DNA from: Hydrogenophaga sp.
GTDB lineage: Bacteria; Pseudomonadota; Gammaproteobacteria; Burkholderiales; Burkholderiaceae_C
Assembly (NCBI RefSeq): GCF_018780385.1
Contig: NZ_JADMJO010000096.1
Span: 1 to 54,331 of the forward strand
DNA: 54,331 nucleotides
Direction: 5' to 3'
Position 1 is the stretch's first letter. Each line of letters starts with the position of its first letter. Below the pieces are notes generated by a model, which was given only the letters and a program-made list of their open reading frames with translations, did no database searches and had not been told where the DNA came from. Below, in pieces: positions 1 through 10,320 of this stretch. A program made the translations under genes and the position numbers.

Positions 1-51
1 TTCCAAATAACCAAACAACTATGAAGTAGTTTGTTTATGGGGGCTTGGCAT

Positions 52-195
52 ATGGAGCGACATGGACGCCGGCGAGTCGCGCGATGTGTGGACCACACAG
101 GCATGTTTCTGCCGCACGCACTGCCGGCCATGGGTGCCTTCGTCGAGCAACTCCTGCACGCGCTGGGCGAGGACATCGAGGGCCGCGAGGCCTGA
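52..195 (+). CDS. possible small ORF of 47 codons
   Basis: This is a weak call. An ATG at 52, preceded by a G-rich stretch that could serve as a ribosome site, opens a 47-codon frame ending at a TGA at 193-195. The C-terminal half reads like a short amphipathic protein (MFLPHALPAMGAFVEQLL). The N-terminal half is more plausible in another frame, starting at an ATG at 62 (MDAGESRDVW). This may be one gene with a frame disruption, or chance. The remainder of 1-327 shows only an AT-rich imperfect hairpin (about 15-36, arms CAAACAAC and GTAGTTTG), perhaps the terminator of an upstream gene. Nothing else is recognisable there. Confidence 0.22.
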   Translation: MERHGRRRVARCVDHTGMFLPHALPAMGAFVEQLLHALGEDIEGREA

Positions 196-327
196 GATCC
201 ACGGGGTCTGACGAAAAGACACACGCGAGAAAGAGAGATCGGGGCACACTGCAAGAGCCGATCGCCTTGCAAGGGCGGAGAAGCCGTTCGCCCCCCCGGG
301 CGAATGAGACCAAAAAAGGAGATCACC

Positions 328-528
328 ATGCCGCACCGACAACCACCGCCAGATCAGGCCCTGGCCGAACATCCCCTGGAATACTCGGACCCAGAGCTGC
401 GAGCGTACGCCGAGGAGCAGGCTGAAGACATTCTCGATTCGGTGGTGCACTACATGCCTCTGTTGTTGCCCATCATGGGCGCCATCCTCATCTTCATGCT
501 GGCCTTCATCGCCGTCTACATGGCGTGA
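328..528 (+). CDS. small single-pass membrane protein (66 aa)
   Basis: A short protein with a polar, acidic N-terminal half (proline-rich, then a charged helix around residues 25-45) and one strongly hydrophobic segment at the C-terminus (about residues 44-65). It is probably anchored in the inner membrane with the N-terminus in the cytoplasm. The start at 328 is chosen because AAGGAG lies six bases upstream; an ATG at 304 in the same frame has no such site. It converges on serA. I do not recognise the family and assign no function. Confidence 0.6.
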   Translation: MPHRQPPPDQALAEHPLEYSDPELRAYAEEQAEDILDSVVHYMPLLLPIMGAILIFMLAFIAVYMA

Positions 529-573
529 GACCGATGCGCCTGGAACCCGCGCGCTCCAACTGGTACGAACGCC

Positions 574-1836
574 TCAAAACAAGACGCGGCTGCGCAGTGT
601 TCCGGGCACCTCGGCCAGTCGGGACAACGCCAGTTCTGAGTGGGCCGCTTCGATGTCCATCACCACGTAGCCCACGTTCTCGCGCGTTTGCAGGTACTGC
701 GCCGCAATGTTGATGTGGAGGTCCGAAAAGATGCGGTTGATGCTGGAGAGCACACCAGGGACGTTGTGGTGGATGTGCAGCAGACGGTGCTTGCCCGGGT
801 GTGCCGGCAAGGCCACTTCGGGAAAGTTGACCGCCGAGGTGGTGGTGCCGTTGTCGCTGTACTTGACGAGTTTTTCCGCCACCTCGACACCGATGTTCTC
901 CTGCGCTTCCAGCGTCGATCCGCCAATGTGGGGCGTGAGGATCACGTTGTCCAGGCCGCGCAGGGGTGACTCGAAGCTGTCGTCGTTGCCATGAGGCTCT
1001 TGCGGGAACACGTCGATGGCGGCACCCAGCAAGGTCTTGCGACGCAGTGCGCTGGCCAGCGCTTCAAGTTCGACCACACTGCCGCGCGAGGCGTTGATCA
1101 ACACCGATTGCGGTTTCATGAGCGCGATTTGAGGTGCGCCGATCATCCATTGCGTGTCAGCGGTTTCCGGCACATGCAGGCTCACCACATCAGACACCGA
1201 CAGCAACTCGGCCAGGGTGGACATTGGCCGCGAATTGCCCATGGGAAGTTTGGCGGTGATATCGAAGAAAACCACCTTCATTCCCAGCCCTTCGGCCAGC
1301 ACCGACAGCTGCGTGCCGATGGCCCCGTAGCCCACGATGCCCAGCGTCTTGCCTCGGATCTCGTACGCGTTGCTGGCGGATTTGAGCCATCCGCCCCGAT
1401 GGGCGACCGCGTTTTTTTCGGGAACGCCACGCATCAACAGAATGGCCTCGGCGAGCACCAGCTCGGCAACGGATCGGGTGTTGGAAAACGGTGCATTGAA
1501 AACCGCAATACCCCGTTCCCGCGCCGCCGCAAGGTCCACCTGGTTCGTGCCGATGCAGAAGCACCCCACGGCTGTCAACCGGCGGGCATGGGCCAGCACC
1601 TCAACCGTGAGCTGAGTGCGTGAGCGTATGCCCAGGAAATGGGCGTCCGCGATGCGGGCTTTGAGTTCCGCCTCCGGCAGTGCACCGGGAAGGCTCTCGA
1701 TCCTGGAGTAGCCGGCCGCCTTCAGCACGTCAACGGCAGAGGGGTGTATGCCTTCCAGCAACAGAAAGCGGATCTTTTCCTTGTCGACCGATGTCTTGGG
1801 GCTGGTGTTCACATCCGCAGGGGCCATGTTGTTCAT
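574..1836 (-). CDS. serA: D-3-phosphoglycerate dehydrogenase
   Basis: Catalyses the first committed step of serine biosynthesis, oxidising 3-phosphoglycerate to phosphohydroxypyruvate with NAD. The 420-residue product is close to the length of E. coli SerA and matches it from the start (KIRFLLLEGIH, DAHFLGIRSRT). The NAD-binding motif is GYGAIG. The catalytic arginine is in NASRGSV, the glutamate in FPQEPHG, and the histidine in TPHIGGST. A C-terminal ACT domain (HHNVPGVLSSINRIF) is the expected serine-feedback site. The start at 1836 (MNNMAPAD) is chosen by length against E. coli SerA; the frame is open further upstream but unlike the family, and the ribosome site is weak. It is a single-gene unit. 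Confidence 0.93.
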   Translation of the reverse strand: MNNMAPADVNTSPKTSVDKEKIRFLLLEGIHPSAVDVLKAAGYSRIESLPGALPEAELKARIADAHFLGIRSRTQLTVEVLAHARRLTAVGCFCIGTNQVDLAAARERGIAVFNAPFSNTRSVAELVLAEAILLMRGVPEKNAVAHRGGWLKSASNAYEIRGKTLGIVGYGAIGTQLSVLAEGLGMKVVFFDITAKLPMGNSRPMSTLAELLSVSDVVSLHVPETADTQWMIGAPQIALMKPQSVLINASRGSVVELEALASALRRKTLLGAAIDVFPQEPHGNDDSFESPLRGLDNVILTPHIGGSTLEAQENIGVEVAEKLVKYSDNGTTTSAVNFPEVALPAHPGKHRLLHIHHNVPGVLSSINRIFSDLHINIAAQYLQTRENVGYVVMDIEAAHSELALSRLAEVPGTLRSRVLF

Positions 1837-2062
1837 GGAAAGCAATATAGGTGGTGGGCTGGCCCCAGACCATTCGGTGGGTGGGTCTCCCATTTGGGGA
1901 AGGGGCATTCCCATTCCAACTGTGCCTGCGCTGATCCATCCACGCCGTCGGCCCCAAGTGCGCTTGCTTGCGTTGACGGGTTAACGGGTGTACAAGGTTA
2001 CCGGGCGTTGTTCCGGCGCAGGCCGGACAGCATGGGCACAACTCGCGCACGAGGGGGGCACC

Positions 2063-2575
2063 ATGGACACGTTTCTTGGTTTGCGCAGCAGGCGCTGGCG
2101 TGCGATGGACTGGGTCGCGGCAGCGGTCTCCGGTTTCGCTGCGGGTGCCGTGCTGATGGTCCTGGACCTGGTCTGGTCGACCATCTTCAACCCTGACGGC
2201 CCCTGGCGGACGTCCCACATGATTGCGCCGATCTTCAGCGGCGTAACCGACAGCCTGCAAACGGGCGATTACCGCTTCAGCGTCAGCGTGGTCTTCATCG
2301 CGCTGCTCACCCATTACGTGCTGGGCATCGTCTTCGGACTGGTGCTGGCGGTCATTCTGGCGCAGCTGCGGCTCGACACCGAGCCGCTACAGGCATTGGT
2401 GACGGGCGCGTTCATGGGCTTGCTGCTGTACGTGGTCAACTTCGAAGGGCTCACTGCATTCTTTCCCTGGCTGGCCGGCCTGCGTGGCACGGCCACCCTG
2501 GCCGCGCACCTCGTCTTCGGCTGTGTGGCCGCCGTCCTCTACTGGCGACTGAAACGAACTGCGACGGAGTCCTAG
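2063..2575 (+). CDS. integral membrane protein preceding the oxidase operon (170 aa)
   Basis: A hydrophobic protein with about four membrane segments, near residues 12-30, 60-82, 95-120 and 130-150. The start at 2063 has a strong GAGGGGGG site just upstream; the frame is open further 5' but that stretch is not protein-like. Its stop lies one base before coxB, so it is almost certainly co-transcribed with the oxidase genes. I recognise no named family. A role in assembling or stabilising the oxidase is inferred from position only. It shows no CXXC, CXXXC or haem-binding signature, so it does not look like a copper chaperone of the Sco or CtaG type. Confidence 0.7.
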   Translation: MDTFLGLRSRRWRAMDWVAAAVSGFAAGAVLMVLDLVWSTIFNPDGPWRTSHMIAPIFSGVTDSLQTGDYRFSVSVVFIALLTHYVLGIVFGLVLAVILAQLRLDTEPLQALVTGAFMGLLLYVVNFEGLTAFFPWLAGLRGTATLAAHLVFGCVAAVLYWRLKRTATES

Positions 2576-2576
2576 C

Positions 2577-3929
2577 ATGGCGATCGCCCTCGCACTCGTC
2601 ATCCTGGCGCTGGGCTCGGTCCTCTTCCACTTCCTGAGCCCCTGGTACTTCACGCCGATCGCCTCCAACTGGCAGGCCATCGACACCACGATCACCATCA
2701 CCTTCTGGGTGACCGGTTTCGTCTTTGTCGCCCTCAGCCTCTTCATGGCCTGGGCGGTGATCCGCTACCGCCATCGCCCAGGCTCGCACGCCGAATACCA
2801 GCCCGAGAACAAGAAGCTCGAATGGTGGCTGCTGGTCCTCACAGCCGTCGGCGTCGCCGCCATGCTCGCGCCCGGCTTGGTGGTGTGGTCGCAGGTCGTC
2901 AACGTGCCGCAGGAAGCGCAGGTGGTCGAGGCAGTTGCGCAGCAATGGCACTGGAGCTATCGCCTGCCCGGCAAGGACGACAAGCTCGGAACCACCCACG
3001 CCCGCTACGTGACGGACGCCAATCCCTTCGGCATGAATCCCACGGATGCCGCCGGCCGCGACGACATCCTGCTGACCACCCCGGAACTGCGGGTGCCGCT
3101 GGGCAAGCCGCTCAAGCTGCTGCTGCGCTCCAAGGACGTCCTGCACAACTTCGCCATCGCCGAAATGCGGGTGAAGATGGACATGGTGCCCGGCATGGTC
3201 ACCTATACCTGGTTCACGCCCATCCGTACGGGCTCCTTCGACCTGCTGTGCGAGGAACTGTGTGGCGTCGGCCACTTCGCCATGCGCGGCCGCCTGGTGG
3301 TGGACGAGCCCGCCGCTTACGCCGCCTGGTTGGAGAAGCAACCAACCTATGCCCAGTTGCGCGACACGCCAGCCGCCAATGCCACCATCGGCAAGAACCT
3401 CTATGCCGTCTGCGTCGCCTGCCACGGCGCCAACGGCGAGGGCAACGTGGCGCTCAACTCGCCCAAGCTCGCGGGGCAGAGCGCGTGGTACCTCGAGCGG
3501 CAGCTGCACCTGTTCAAGAGCGGCGCCCGGGGAACGCACGAGAAAGACACCTTCGGCAAGATGATGGCGCCCATGGCGGCCACGCTGGCGGATGGCAGCG
3601 CCGTCGCCGACGTGGTGGCCTACATCGCCTCGCTGCCCGACACCCGGCCGGCAAGCACCATCAAGGGCAACGCCGACAAGGGACGTGCGCGCTGGGCCAC
3701 CTGCGCCGCCTGCCACGGCGCCGAGGGCCAGGGCATTGCAGCGACCAACGCGCCGCGGCTGCAGGGCATGAACGACTGGTACATGGCCACGCAACTGAAG
3801 AACTTCCGTGAGGGCGTGCGCGGTGCGCACCCGCAGGACATCTACGGCGGCCAGATGGGACTGGTCTCGGAAATGCTCAGGGACGACGCCGCGGTCGGCG
3901 ACATGCTCGCCTACATCAACACGCGTTGA
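2577..3929 (+). CDS. coxB: cytochrome c oxidase subunit II with two cytochrome c domains (caa3 type)
   Basis: Electron-entry subunit of a caa3-type haem-copper oxidase. Two N-terminal membrane helices (about 5-20 with 38-60, and 82-104) are followed by the periplasmic CuA domain. The CuA ligands are visible as H190, C225, C229, H233 and M236 (CEELCGVGHFAM), and the aromatic WHW motif is at 124-126. Two c-type haem domains follow: CVACH at 279-283 and CAACH at 376-380, each with downstream methionines able to act as axial ligands. At 450 residues it is much longer than a plain CoxB because of these domains. It is the first oxidase structural gene and starts one base after the upstream membrane protein. 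Two fused haem c domains, rather than one, is the less common arrangement. Confidence 0.95.
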   Translation: MAIALALVILALGSVLFHFLSPWYFTPIASNWQAIDTTITITFWVTGFVFVALSLFMAWAVIRYRHRPGSHAEYQPENKKLEWWLLVLTAVGVAAMLAPGLVVWSQVVNVPQEAQVVEAVAQQWHWSYRLPGKDDKLGTTHARYVTDANPFGMNPTDAAGRDDILLTTPELRVPLGKPLKLLLRSKDVLHNFAIAEMRVKMDMVPGMVTYTWFTPIRTGSFDLLCEELCGVGHFAMRGRLVVDEPAAYAAWLEKQPTYAQLRDTPAANATIGKNLYAVCVACHGANGEGNVALNSPKLAGQSAWYLERQLHLFKSGARGTHEKDTFGKMMAPMAATLADGSAVADVVAYIASLPDTRPASTIKGNADKGRARWATCAACHGAEGQGIAATNAPRLQGMNDWYMATQLKNFREGVRGAHPQDIYGGQMGLVSEMLRDDAAVGDMLAYINTR

Positions 3930-3949
3930 AACCACACCGGGGAGGCTGA

Positions 3950-5749
3950 ATGGGCACTCATGTCGCGCACGACGAAACGGAAGTCGCTCCGCCGGCGGAA
4001 GTGGCAGAGGCCCACCTCTACCACCCCAAGACCTTCATCGGCAAGTACATCTGGAGCCAGGACGCCAAGGTCATCGCGATCCAGTACGCGCTGACCGCCA
4101 TGGCCATCGGCCTGGTGGCGCTGGTGTTCTCCTGGCTCATGCGATTGCAGCTGGGCTTTCCGGGCCAGGTCTCGTTCATCGATCCGGTCGTCTACCTGCA
4201 GCTGGTGAGCATGCACGGGATGATCATGGTGATCTACCTGCTGACGGCGCTGTTCCTGGGAGGCTTCGGCAACTACCTGATCCCGCTGATGGTGGGCGCG
4301 CGCGACATGGTGTTCCCCTACGTCAACATGCTCAGCTACTGGATCTACCTGGCGGCCGTGCTGATCCTGGTGGCCAGCTTTTTCGTGCCGGGCGGGCCCA
4401 CCGGCGCAGGCTGGACGCTCTATCCGCCGCAGGCCATCCTGGACGGCACACCGGGCGCCAACTGGGGCATCCTGCTGATGCTGATCTCGCTGGGCGTGTT
4501 CGTCATCGGATTCACCATGGGTGGCCTCAACTACGTGGTGACCGTGCTGCAGGCGCGCACCCGAGGCATGACCCTGATGCGGATGCCGCTGACGGTGTGG
4601 GGCATCTTCATGGCCACGATCATGGCGCTGCTGGCCTTTCCGGCGCTGTTCGTGAGCGCCATCATGATGTTCCTCGACCAGACGCTGGGCACCAGCTTCT
4701 TCATGCCCGCGCTGGTCTCCAAGGGCCAGCAGCTCGGCCACACCGGTGGCAGCCCGCTGCTGTTCCAGCACCTGTTCTGGTTCTTCGGCCACCCGGAGGT
4801 CTACATCGTGGCGCTGCCGGCCTTCGGCATCGTGTCGGACCTTATCAGCGTGCACTCGCGCAAGAGCATCTTCGGCTACCGCATGATGGTGTGGGCGATC
4901 CTGATCATCGGCGGCCTGAGCTTCATCGTGTGGGCGCACCACATGTACGTGAGCGGCATGAACCCGTACTTCGGCTTCTTCTTCGCCACCACCACCCTGA
5001 TCATCGCGGTGCCCACGGCGATCAAGGTCTACAACTGGGTGCTGACCCTGTGGAAGGGCAACATCCGCCTGAACGTGCCGATGCTGTTCGCCATCGCCTT
5101 CATCTTCACCTTCGTCAACGGCGGCTTGACGGGGCTGTTCCTCGGCAACGTGGTGGTCGACCTGCCGCTGTCGGACACCATGTTCGTCGTGGCCCACTTC
5201 CACATGGTGATGGGCATCGCGCCGGTGCTGGTGGTGTTCGGCGCCATCTATCACTGGTATCCCAAGGTCACAGGTCGCATGCTTGACGACACCATGGGCA
5301 AGTTGCACTTCTGGGTGACCTTCGTCGGCACCTACGCCATCTTCTATCCCATGCACTACCTGGGCTTCATGGGGGTCCCGCGGCGCTACTACGGCTTCGG
5401 TGGCACCAACTTCATCCCGGACTCGGCGCACCTGCTCAATGTCTGGATCTCGTTGGCGGCCTTCGTGGTCGGCGCGGTGCAACTGGTCTTTTTCTACAAC
5501 CTGGCGCACAGCTATTTCAAGGGCAAGCCCGCGGGCGGCAATCCCTGGCAGGCCACCAGCCTGGAATGGATGACGCCCGAGACACCGCCCGCCCATGGCA
5601 ACTTCGGCAAGGAACTGCCGACGGTGCACCGCTGGGCCTACGACTACGGCGTTGCAGGCCTGAAGACCGACTACATCCCGCAGAACGTGCCGCCCTCGGA
5701 AGTGGCGGCCGAAGCGTGGGCCAGGAACGATCGGCCGACTGGAGCCTGA
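3950..5749 (+). CDS. coxA: cytochrome c oxidase subunit I (haem a/a3-CuB)
   Basis: Catalytic subunit that reduces oxygen to water and pumps protons. All metal ligands are visible in the 599-residue, twelve-helix protein: H89 (MHGMIM) and H418 for the low-spin haem, H416 for the high-spin haem, and H281, H330 and H331 for CuB. Y285 in GHPEVYI is the cross-linked tyrosine. The E in the same motif, an aspartate in VGARDM (about 119) and K359 (PTAIKV) are the proton-channel residues of A1-type oxidases. It starts 20 bases after coxB with a GGGGAGG site and is followed at once by the first subunit III gene. Confidence 0.96.
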   Translation: MGTHVAHDETEVAPPAEVAEAHLYHPKTFIGKYIWSQDAKVIAIQYALTAMAIGLVALVFSWLMRLQLGFPGQVSFIDPVVYLQLVSMHGMIMVIYLLTALFLGGFGNYLIPLMVGARDMVFPYVNMLSYWIYLAAVLILVASFFVPGGPTGAGWTLYPPQAILDGTPGANWGILLMLISLGVFVIGFTMGGLNYVVTVLQARTRGMTLMRMPLTVWGIFMATIMALLAFPALFVSAIMMFLDQTLGTSFFMPALVSKGQQLGHTGGSPLLFQHLFWFFGHPEVYIVALPAFGIVSDLISVHSRKSIFGYRMMVWAILIIGGLSFIVWAHHMYVSGMNPYFGFFFATTTLIIAVPTAIKVYNWVLTLWKGNIRLNVPMLFAIAFIFTFVNGGLTGLFLGNVVVDLPLSDTMFVVAHFHMVMGIAPVLVVFGAIYHWYPKVTGRMLDDTMGKLHFWVTFVGTYAIFYPMHYLGFMGVPRRYYGFGGTNFIPDSAHLLNVWISLAAFVVGAVQLVFFYNLAHSYFKGKPAGGNPWQATSLEWMTPETPPAHGNFGKELPTVHRWAYDYGVAGLKTDYIPQNVPPSEVAAEAWARNDRPTGA

Positions 5750-5753
5750 TGCC

Positions 5754-6449
5754 ATGACCATCGGCCTGATCTTTCTATCGCTGCTGGTGGCCGTCATCGT
5801 CGGGTGGCTGATGCGGCAGACCCTGGTGGAGCCCTGGCGCGCCGAGGTGGTGGTGCCCGAGGTGCGCGTGGGCCTGGCGGCCATGCCCACGGCCAAGGTG
5901 GCGCTGTGGGTCTTCCTCGGCGTGGCCAGTTCCCTGTTTGTTCTGTTCGTCAGCGCCTATGTCATGCGGCTGGGCCTGGCCGACTGGAGTCCCATTCCGC
6001 GGCCGCGCCTCCTGCTGCTCAATACCGTCTTCCTGATGGGGGCCAGCCTGGCCATGGAATGGACCGTGTACTCCGCGCGCCGTGCCGATGCCGGCAACGT
6101 GCGCCGCGGCCTGGCCGCCAGCGGCCTGCTGACCTTCGCCTTCCTGGCCGGCCAGCTCTACGTGTGGAAGCAGTACCACGACGCAGGCCTCCTCCTCTCC
6201 AGCAGCGCGGCCACCGCCTTCTTCTACCTGTTCACGGCGGTGCACGGCCTGCACGTGCTGGGCGGGCTGGTGGCCTGGGCGCGGGCCTCGCTGCGGGTCT
6301 GGCGCGGGGCCGACGCCGCGCGCATGCGACTGGCCTGCGAACTGTGCGCCACCTATTGGCACTACCTGCTGGCGGTGTGGTTGCTGCTGTACGTGCTGCT
6401 GGTGTCGGAAGACCTGGGGCTGGCGATCTGTTCCGCCGCGCCCCTCTGA
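5754..6449 (+). CDS. cytochrome c oxidase subunit III family protein, first copy
   Basis: A 231-residue protein with about six or seven membrane helices of the haem-copper oxidase subunit III family. Family features include GQLYVWKQYHDAG, FTAVHGLHVLGG and, near the C-terminus, TYWHYLLAVWLLLYVLL. It begins four bases after coxA, so the two are probably translationally linked. A second, equally complete subunit III gene follows directly. The first copy is the more divergent and keeps a longer N-terminal anchor before the family domain. Which copy belongs to the mature enzyme, or whether both do, cannot be told from sequence. Confidence 0.88.
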   Translation: MTIGLIFLSLLVAVIVGWLMRQTLVEPWRAEVVVPEVRVGLAAMPTAKVALWVFLGVASSLFVLFVSAYVMRLGLADWSPIPRPRLLLLNTVFLMGASLAMEWTVYSARRADAGNVRRGLAASGLLTFAFLAGQLYVWKQYHDAGLLLSSSAATAFFYLFTAVHGLHVLGGLVAWARASLRVWRGADAARMRLACELCATYWHYLLAVWLLLYVLLVSEDLGLAICSAAPL

Positions 6450-6462
6450 CCGGAGATAAACC

Positions 6463-7167
6463 ATGGTGAACGAAGCGATGTTGGCGGCAGGCGAGGGCTG
6501 GCGCGGCGCCGTGCGTGACGTCGCCTCGGACCAGCGCGCCTTCAAGGGCGTGCCCTGGGGCAAGCCGATGATGTGGATCTTCCTGCTTTCGGACACCTTC
6601 ATCTTCGGCAGCTTCCTGATCGCGTACATGTCGGCGCGCATGTCGACCGTCACGCCCTGGCCCAACACGAGCGAGGTGTTCTCGCTCATGATGTTCGGCA
6701 AGAACGTGCCCCTGCTGCTGATCGCCTTCATGACCTTCGTGTTGATCTCCAGCAGCGGCACGATGGCCCTCGCGGTCAACTACGGCTACCGGCGCAACCG
6801 CCGGACGACCTTCTGGCTGCTGGTGGCCACCGCGGTGCTCGGGGCCACCTTCGTCGGCATGCAGGCCTTCGAGTGGTACAAGCTCATCTCCGAGGGCGTG
6901 CGGCCCTGGGGCAACCCCTGGGGTGCGGCGCAGTTCGGCGCCTCCTTCTTCATGATCACGGGCTTCCACGGAACGCACGTGAGCATCGGCGTGATCTTCC
7001 TGGTCATCGTCGCCGCCAAGGTGGCGCGCGGCGACCTCGACCACGAGCGGCCCGGCTTCCTCACCCACCGCAAGGGCAACTACGAGATCGTGGAGATCAT
7101 GGGCCTGTACTGGCACTTCGTGGACCTGGTGTGGGTCTTCATCTTCGCGTTCTTCTACCTCTGGTAG
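6463..7167 (+). CDS. coxC: cytochrome c oxidase subunit III family protein, second copy
   Basis: A 234-residue, seven-helix protein of the subunit III family. It shows PMMWIFLLSDTFIFGSFL at the first helix, GMQAFEWYKL, the GFHGTHV motif and the C-terminal YWHFVDLVWVFIFAFFYLW. These match the more canonical bacterial subunit III of quinol and cytochrome oxidases better than the preceding gene does. It starts 13 bases after the first copy with a CGGAGA site. Subunit III is not catalytic; it stabilises subunit I and the oxygen path. Confidence 0.9.
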   Translation: MVNEAMLAAGEGWRGAVRDVASDQRAFKGVPWGKPMMWIFLLSDTFIFGSFLIAYMSARMSTVTPWPNTSEVFSLMMFGKNVPLLLIAFMTFVLISSSGTMALAVNYGYRRNRRTTFWLLVATAVLGATFVGMQAFEWYKLISEGVRPWGNPWGAAQFGASFFMITGFHGTHVSIGVIFLVIVAAKVARGDLDHERPGFLTHRKGNYEIVEIMGLYWHFVDLVWVFIFAFFYLW

Positions 7168-7183
7168 GCCAAGGGAGCCTCAC

Positions 7184-7573
7184 ATGGACCACGCAGAACA
7201 CGGACAGCACGCAGAGCACGGCGGCGGCTCGAACGACAAGGGCCAGCAGCATCCCCTGGGCATCTACTTCAAGATCTGGGGCCTGCTGTTCGTGCTGAGC
7301 GCCGCCTCCTACATGGTGGACTACGCCCAGGTGCAGGGCCTGTTGCGCTGGTCGCTCATCATCATCTTCATGCTGCTGAAGGCGGGGCTGATCGTGGCCG
7401 TCTTCATGCACATGGTGTGGGAGCGCCTGGCCCTTGTCTACGCCATCCTGGTGCCACCGCTGCTGCTGATCACGCTGATCGGCATCGGTGCGCTGGAGGC
7501 CGACTACACCTTCCTGTCGCGCAGTGAATTCTTCGCGCCGGTGGTGGAACTGAAGACAAGCGCAAACCATTGA
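7184..7573 (+). CDS. cytochrome c oxidase subunit IV-like protein (prokaryotic COX4 family)
   Basis: A 129-residue protein with a His-rich N-terminus (HAEHGQHAEHGG) and three membrane helices (about 28-48, 56-76 and 83-105). The second helix carries MLLKAGLIVAVFMHMVWE, typical of the small prokaryotic subunit IV that goes with subunit III genes of this type. It closes the structural part of the oxidase operon, 16 bases after the second subunit III gene. It has no known catalytic role. Confidence 0.85.
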   Translation: MDHAEHGQHAEHGGGSNDKGQQHPLGIYFKIWGLLFVLSAASYMVDYAQVQGLLRWSLIIIFMLLKAGLIVAVFMHMVWERLALVYAILVPPLLLITLIGIGALEADYTFLSRSEFFAPVVELKTSANH

Positions 7574-7595
7574 AACCATCCCAAAGGAGTTGATC

Positions 7596-8114
7596 ATGCG
7601 CAAACGTATCTACTGGCTTCTGCCTGACCTGAAAAGTGCCCGCGCCACGATGGACGACCTGCTGCTGGCGCACATCGAGGAGCGCCACATCCATTTCGTC
7701 GCCCGGGAGGGAACCGACATGCGCGGCCTGCACGCGGCCAACGTGCTGCAAACCTCCGACGTGGTGCGCTCGGCCGAGATAGGCCTGGTCGTCGGCGCGG
7801 GCCTCGGCGGGCTGCTGGGGGCACTGGTGGCCGTGTTCTATCCCATCGGGGGTGACGGGACGCAACTGGGATTGGTTGTTCCCGGACTGGCCATCTTTGG
7901 CGCGCTGTTTGGCATCTGGACGTCCTCCATGATCGGCATCTCCACGCCCAGCAAGCGCCTGCAGCGCTTCGCCGCGCAGATCGAGCGTGGTCAGGTGCTG
8001 CTGATGGTGGACGTGTCCATGTGGCGGGTCGAGACCATCGAAAAGCGGCTGCAGGAATTGCATCCCGAGGCGCACCTGGAGGGGACGGAGCCGGACATCC
8101 CCGCGTTTCCCTGA
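7596..8114 (+). CDS. hypothetical protein with glycine-zipper membrane hairpin (172 aa)
   Basis: Last gene of the oxidase operon, starting 22 bases after the subunit IV gene. The ATG at 7596 is used because AAAGGAG lies six bases upstream; a TTG six bases earlier is too close to that site. Residues about 1-50 form a soluble part (KRIYWLLPDLKSARATMDDL). Two hydrophobic, glycine-rich segments follow (GLVVGAGLGGLLGALVAVF and about 87-108). The C-terminal 60 residues are soluble again (LLMVDVSMWRVETIEKRL). This soluble-hairpin-soluble layout with split halves recalls small membrane proteins of the DUF1269 kind. I do not assign a function. Confidence 0.75.
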   Translation: MRKRIYWLLPDLKSARATMDDLLLAHIEERHIHFVAREGTDMRGLHAANVLQTSDVVRSAEIGLVVGAGLGGLLGALVAVFYPIGGDGTQLGLVVPGLAIFGALFGIWTSSMIGISTPSKRLQRFAAQIERGQVLLMVDVSMWRVETIEKRLQELHPEAHLEGTEPDIPAFP

Positions 8115-9469
<1,355 letters not shown>

Positions 9470-9946
9470 TCACTGCCCGTACTGCTCCCGCCCGAGCTTT
9501 TCCATCCACTCCACCGATGTGCCGTTGAGGGACTCGGAGATGGCGACATGGCTCATGCCCACCGTGGGACTCGCGCCGTGCCAATGCTTGGCGCCCGGCG
9601 GTATCCACACCACATCGCCGGGGCGAATCTCCTGAACGGCATCGCCCCATGTCTGCACGCGACCCACGCCCGCAGTGACGATGAGGGTCTGGCCCAGTGG
9701 GTGCGTGTGCCAGGCCGTGTGTGCACCGGGCTCGAAGGTCACGATGCCGCCGCCCACCCGGGCAGGTGACGCTGCCTGGAAGCGGCTGTCCACACGGACC
9801 GATCCGGTGAAGTACTGCTCGGGGCCTGCGCTGGAAGGCTGTGTGCCCACGCGGGTCACGACGGCGGCCCCGGTTTGTGCCGCAGTGATCGTCGACATGC
9901 CCACCGTCAGGGCCAGGGCGGTGGCACGCATCCAGTTCACGTTCAT
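9470..9946 (-). CDS. secreted cupin-domain protein
   Basis: A 158-residue single-domain cupin with a signal peptide (about residues 1-22, ending TITAAQ). The metal-binding motif is clear: [10 protein letters not shown] supplies two histidines, and GAKHWHGA is the second cupin motif. The family includes small carboxymuconolactone-associated cupins and (R)-mandelonitrile-lyase-like proteins. The start at 9946 (MNVNWMRAT) overlaps the stop of the next gene upstream as ATGA, so the two are translationally coupled. The substrate is unknown. Confidence 0.88.
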   Translation of the reverse strand: MNVNWMRATALALTVGMSTITAAQTGAAVVTRVGTQPSSAGPEQYFTGSVRVDSRFQAASPARVGGGIVTFEPGAHTAWHTHPLGQTLIVTAGVGRVQTWGDAVQEIRPGDVVWIPPGAKHWHGASPTVGMSHVAISESLNGTSVEWMEKLGREQYGQ

Positions 9947-10320
9947 GGTCGGGTCGCGAACACGTCGCGCACCACGCCCACCGCCGTCACGGCGTTGGGC
10001 CAACCGGTGTAGAAGGCCAACTGCGTCAACGCCTCGACCAGTTCTTCCTGGGTCACGCCGTTGTCTCGTGCGAGCGCCATGTGTGATCGCAACTGGTCGG
10101 GCCGGTTGAGCGCGATCAGCGCGCTCACGGTCACCAGGCTGCGGTCGCGCCGCGAGAGCCCCGGCCTGGCCCAGACATCGCCGAACAGCACATCGTCGGT
10201 GAGTTGGGCGAGCTTGGGCGCGACATCGCCCATCAGCTGCTGCGCACGCGTCGCTTGTGCGGCAGCCATCAGGGGTGTCAGCAGCGCGGCGGCCATGACG
10301 GCGGTGGTGAGCAGCTTCAT
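9943..10320 (-). CDS. exported carboxymuconolactone-decarboxylase family protein
   Basis: A 125-residue protein of the CMD/AhpD fold. The body has [19 protein letters not shown] and the helix [23 protein letters not shown], as in 4-carboxymuconolactone decarboxylases. An N-terminal signal peptide ([21 protein letters not shown]) directs it out of the cytoplasm. It lacks the CXXC pair of AhpD-type peroxidase partners, so a redox role is unlikely. The start at 10320 has AAGGA eight bases upstream. It is first of the cupin and aldo/keto reductase group and is divergent from the LysR gene. The actual substrate cannot be read from sequence. Confidence 0.87.
   Translation of the reverse strand: MKLLTTAVMAAALLTPLMAAAQATRAQQLMGDVAPKLAQLTDDVLFGDVWARPGLSRRDRSLVTVSALIALNRPDQLRSHMALARDNGVTQEELVEALTQLAFYTGWPNAVTAVGVVRDVFATRP

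Noticed and set aside
3911..5896. A 661-codon open frame on the minus strand opposite coxA (and 494 codons opposite coxB at 2451-3935).
   Set aside because: The plus strand encodes clear oxidase subunits with all ligands in place. The minus-strand translation is low-complexity (His/Asp/Glu/Gln-rich) and is a known effect of GC-rich codon use.
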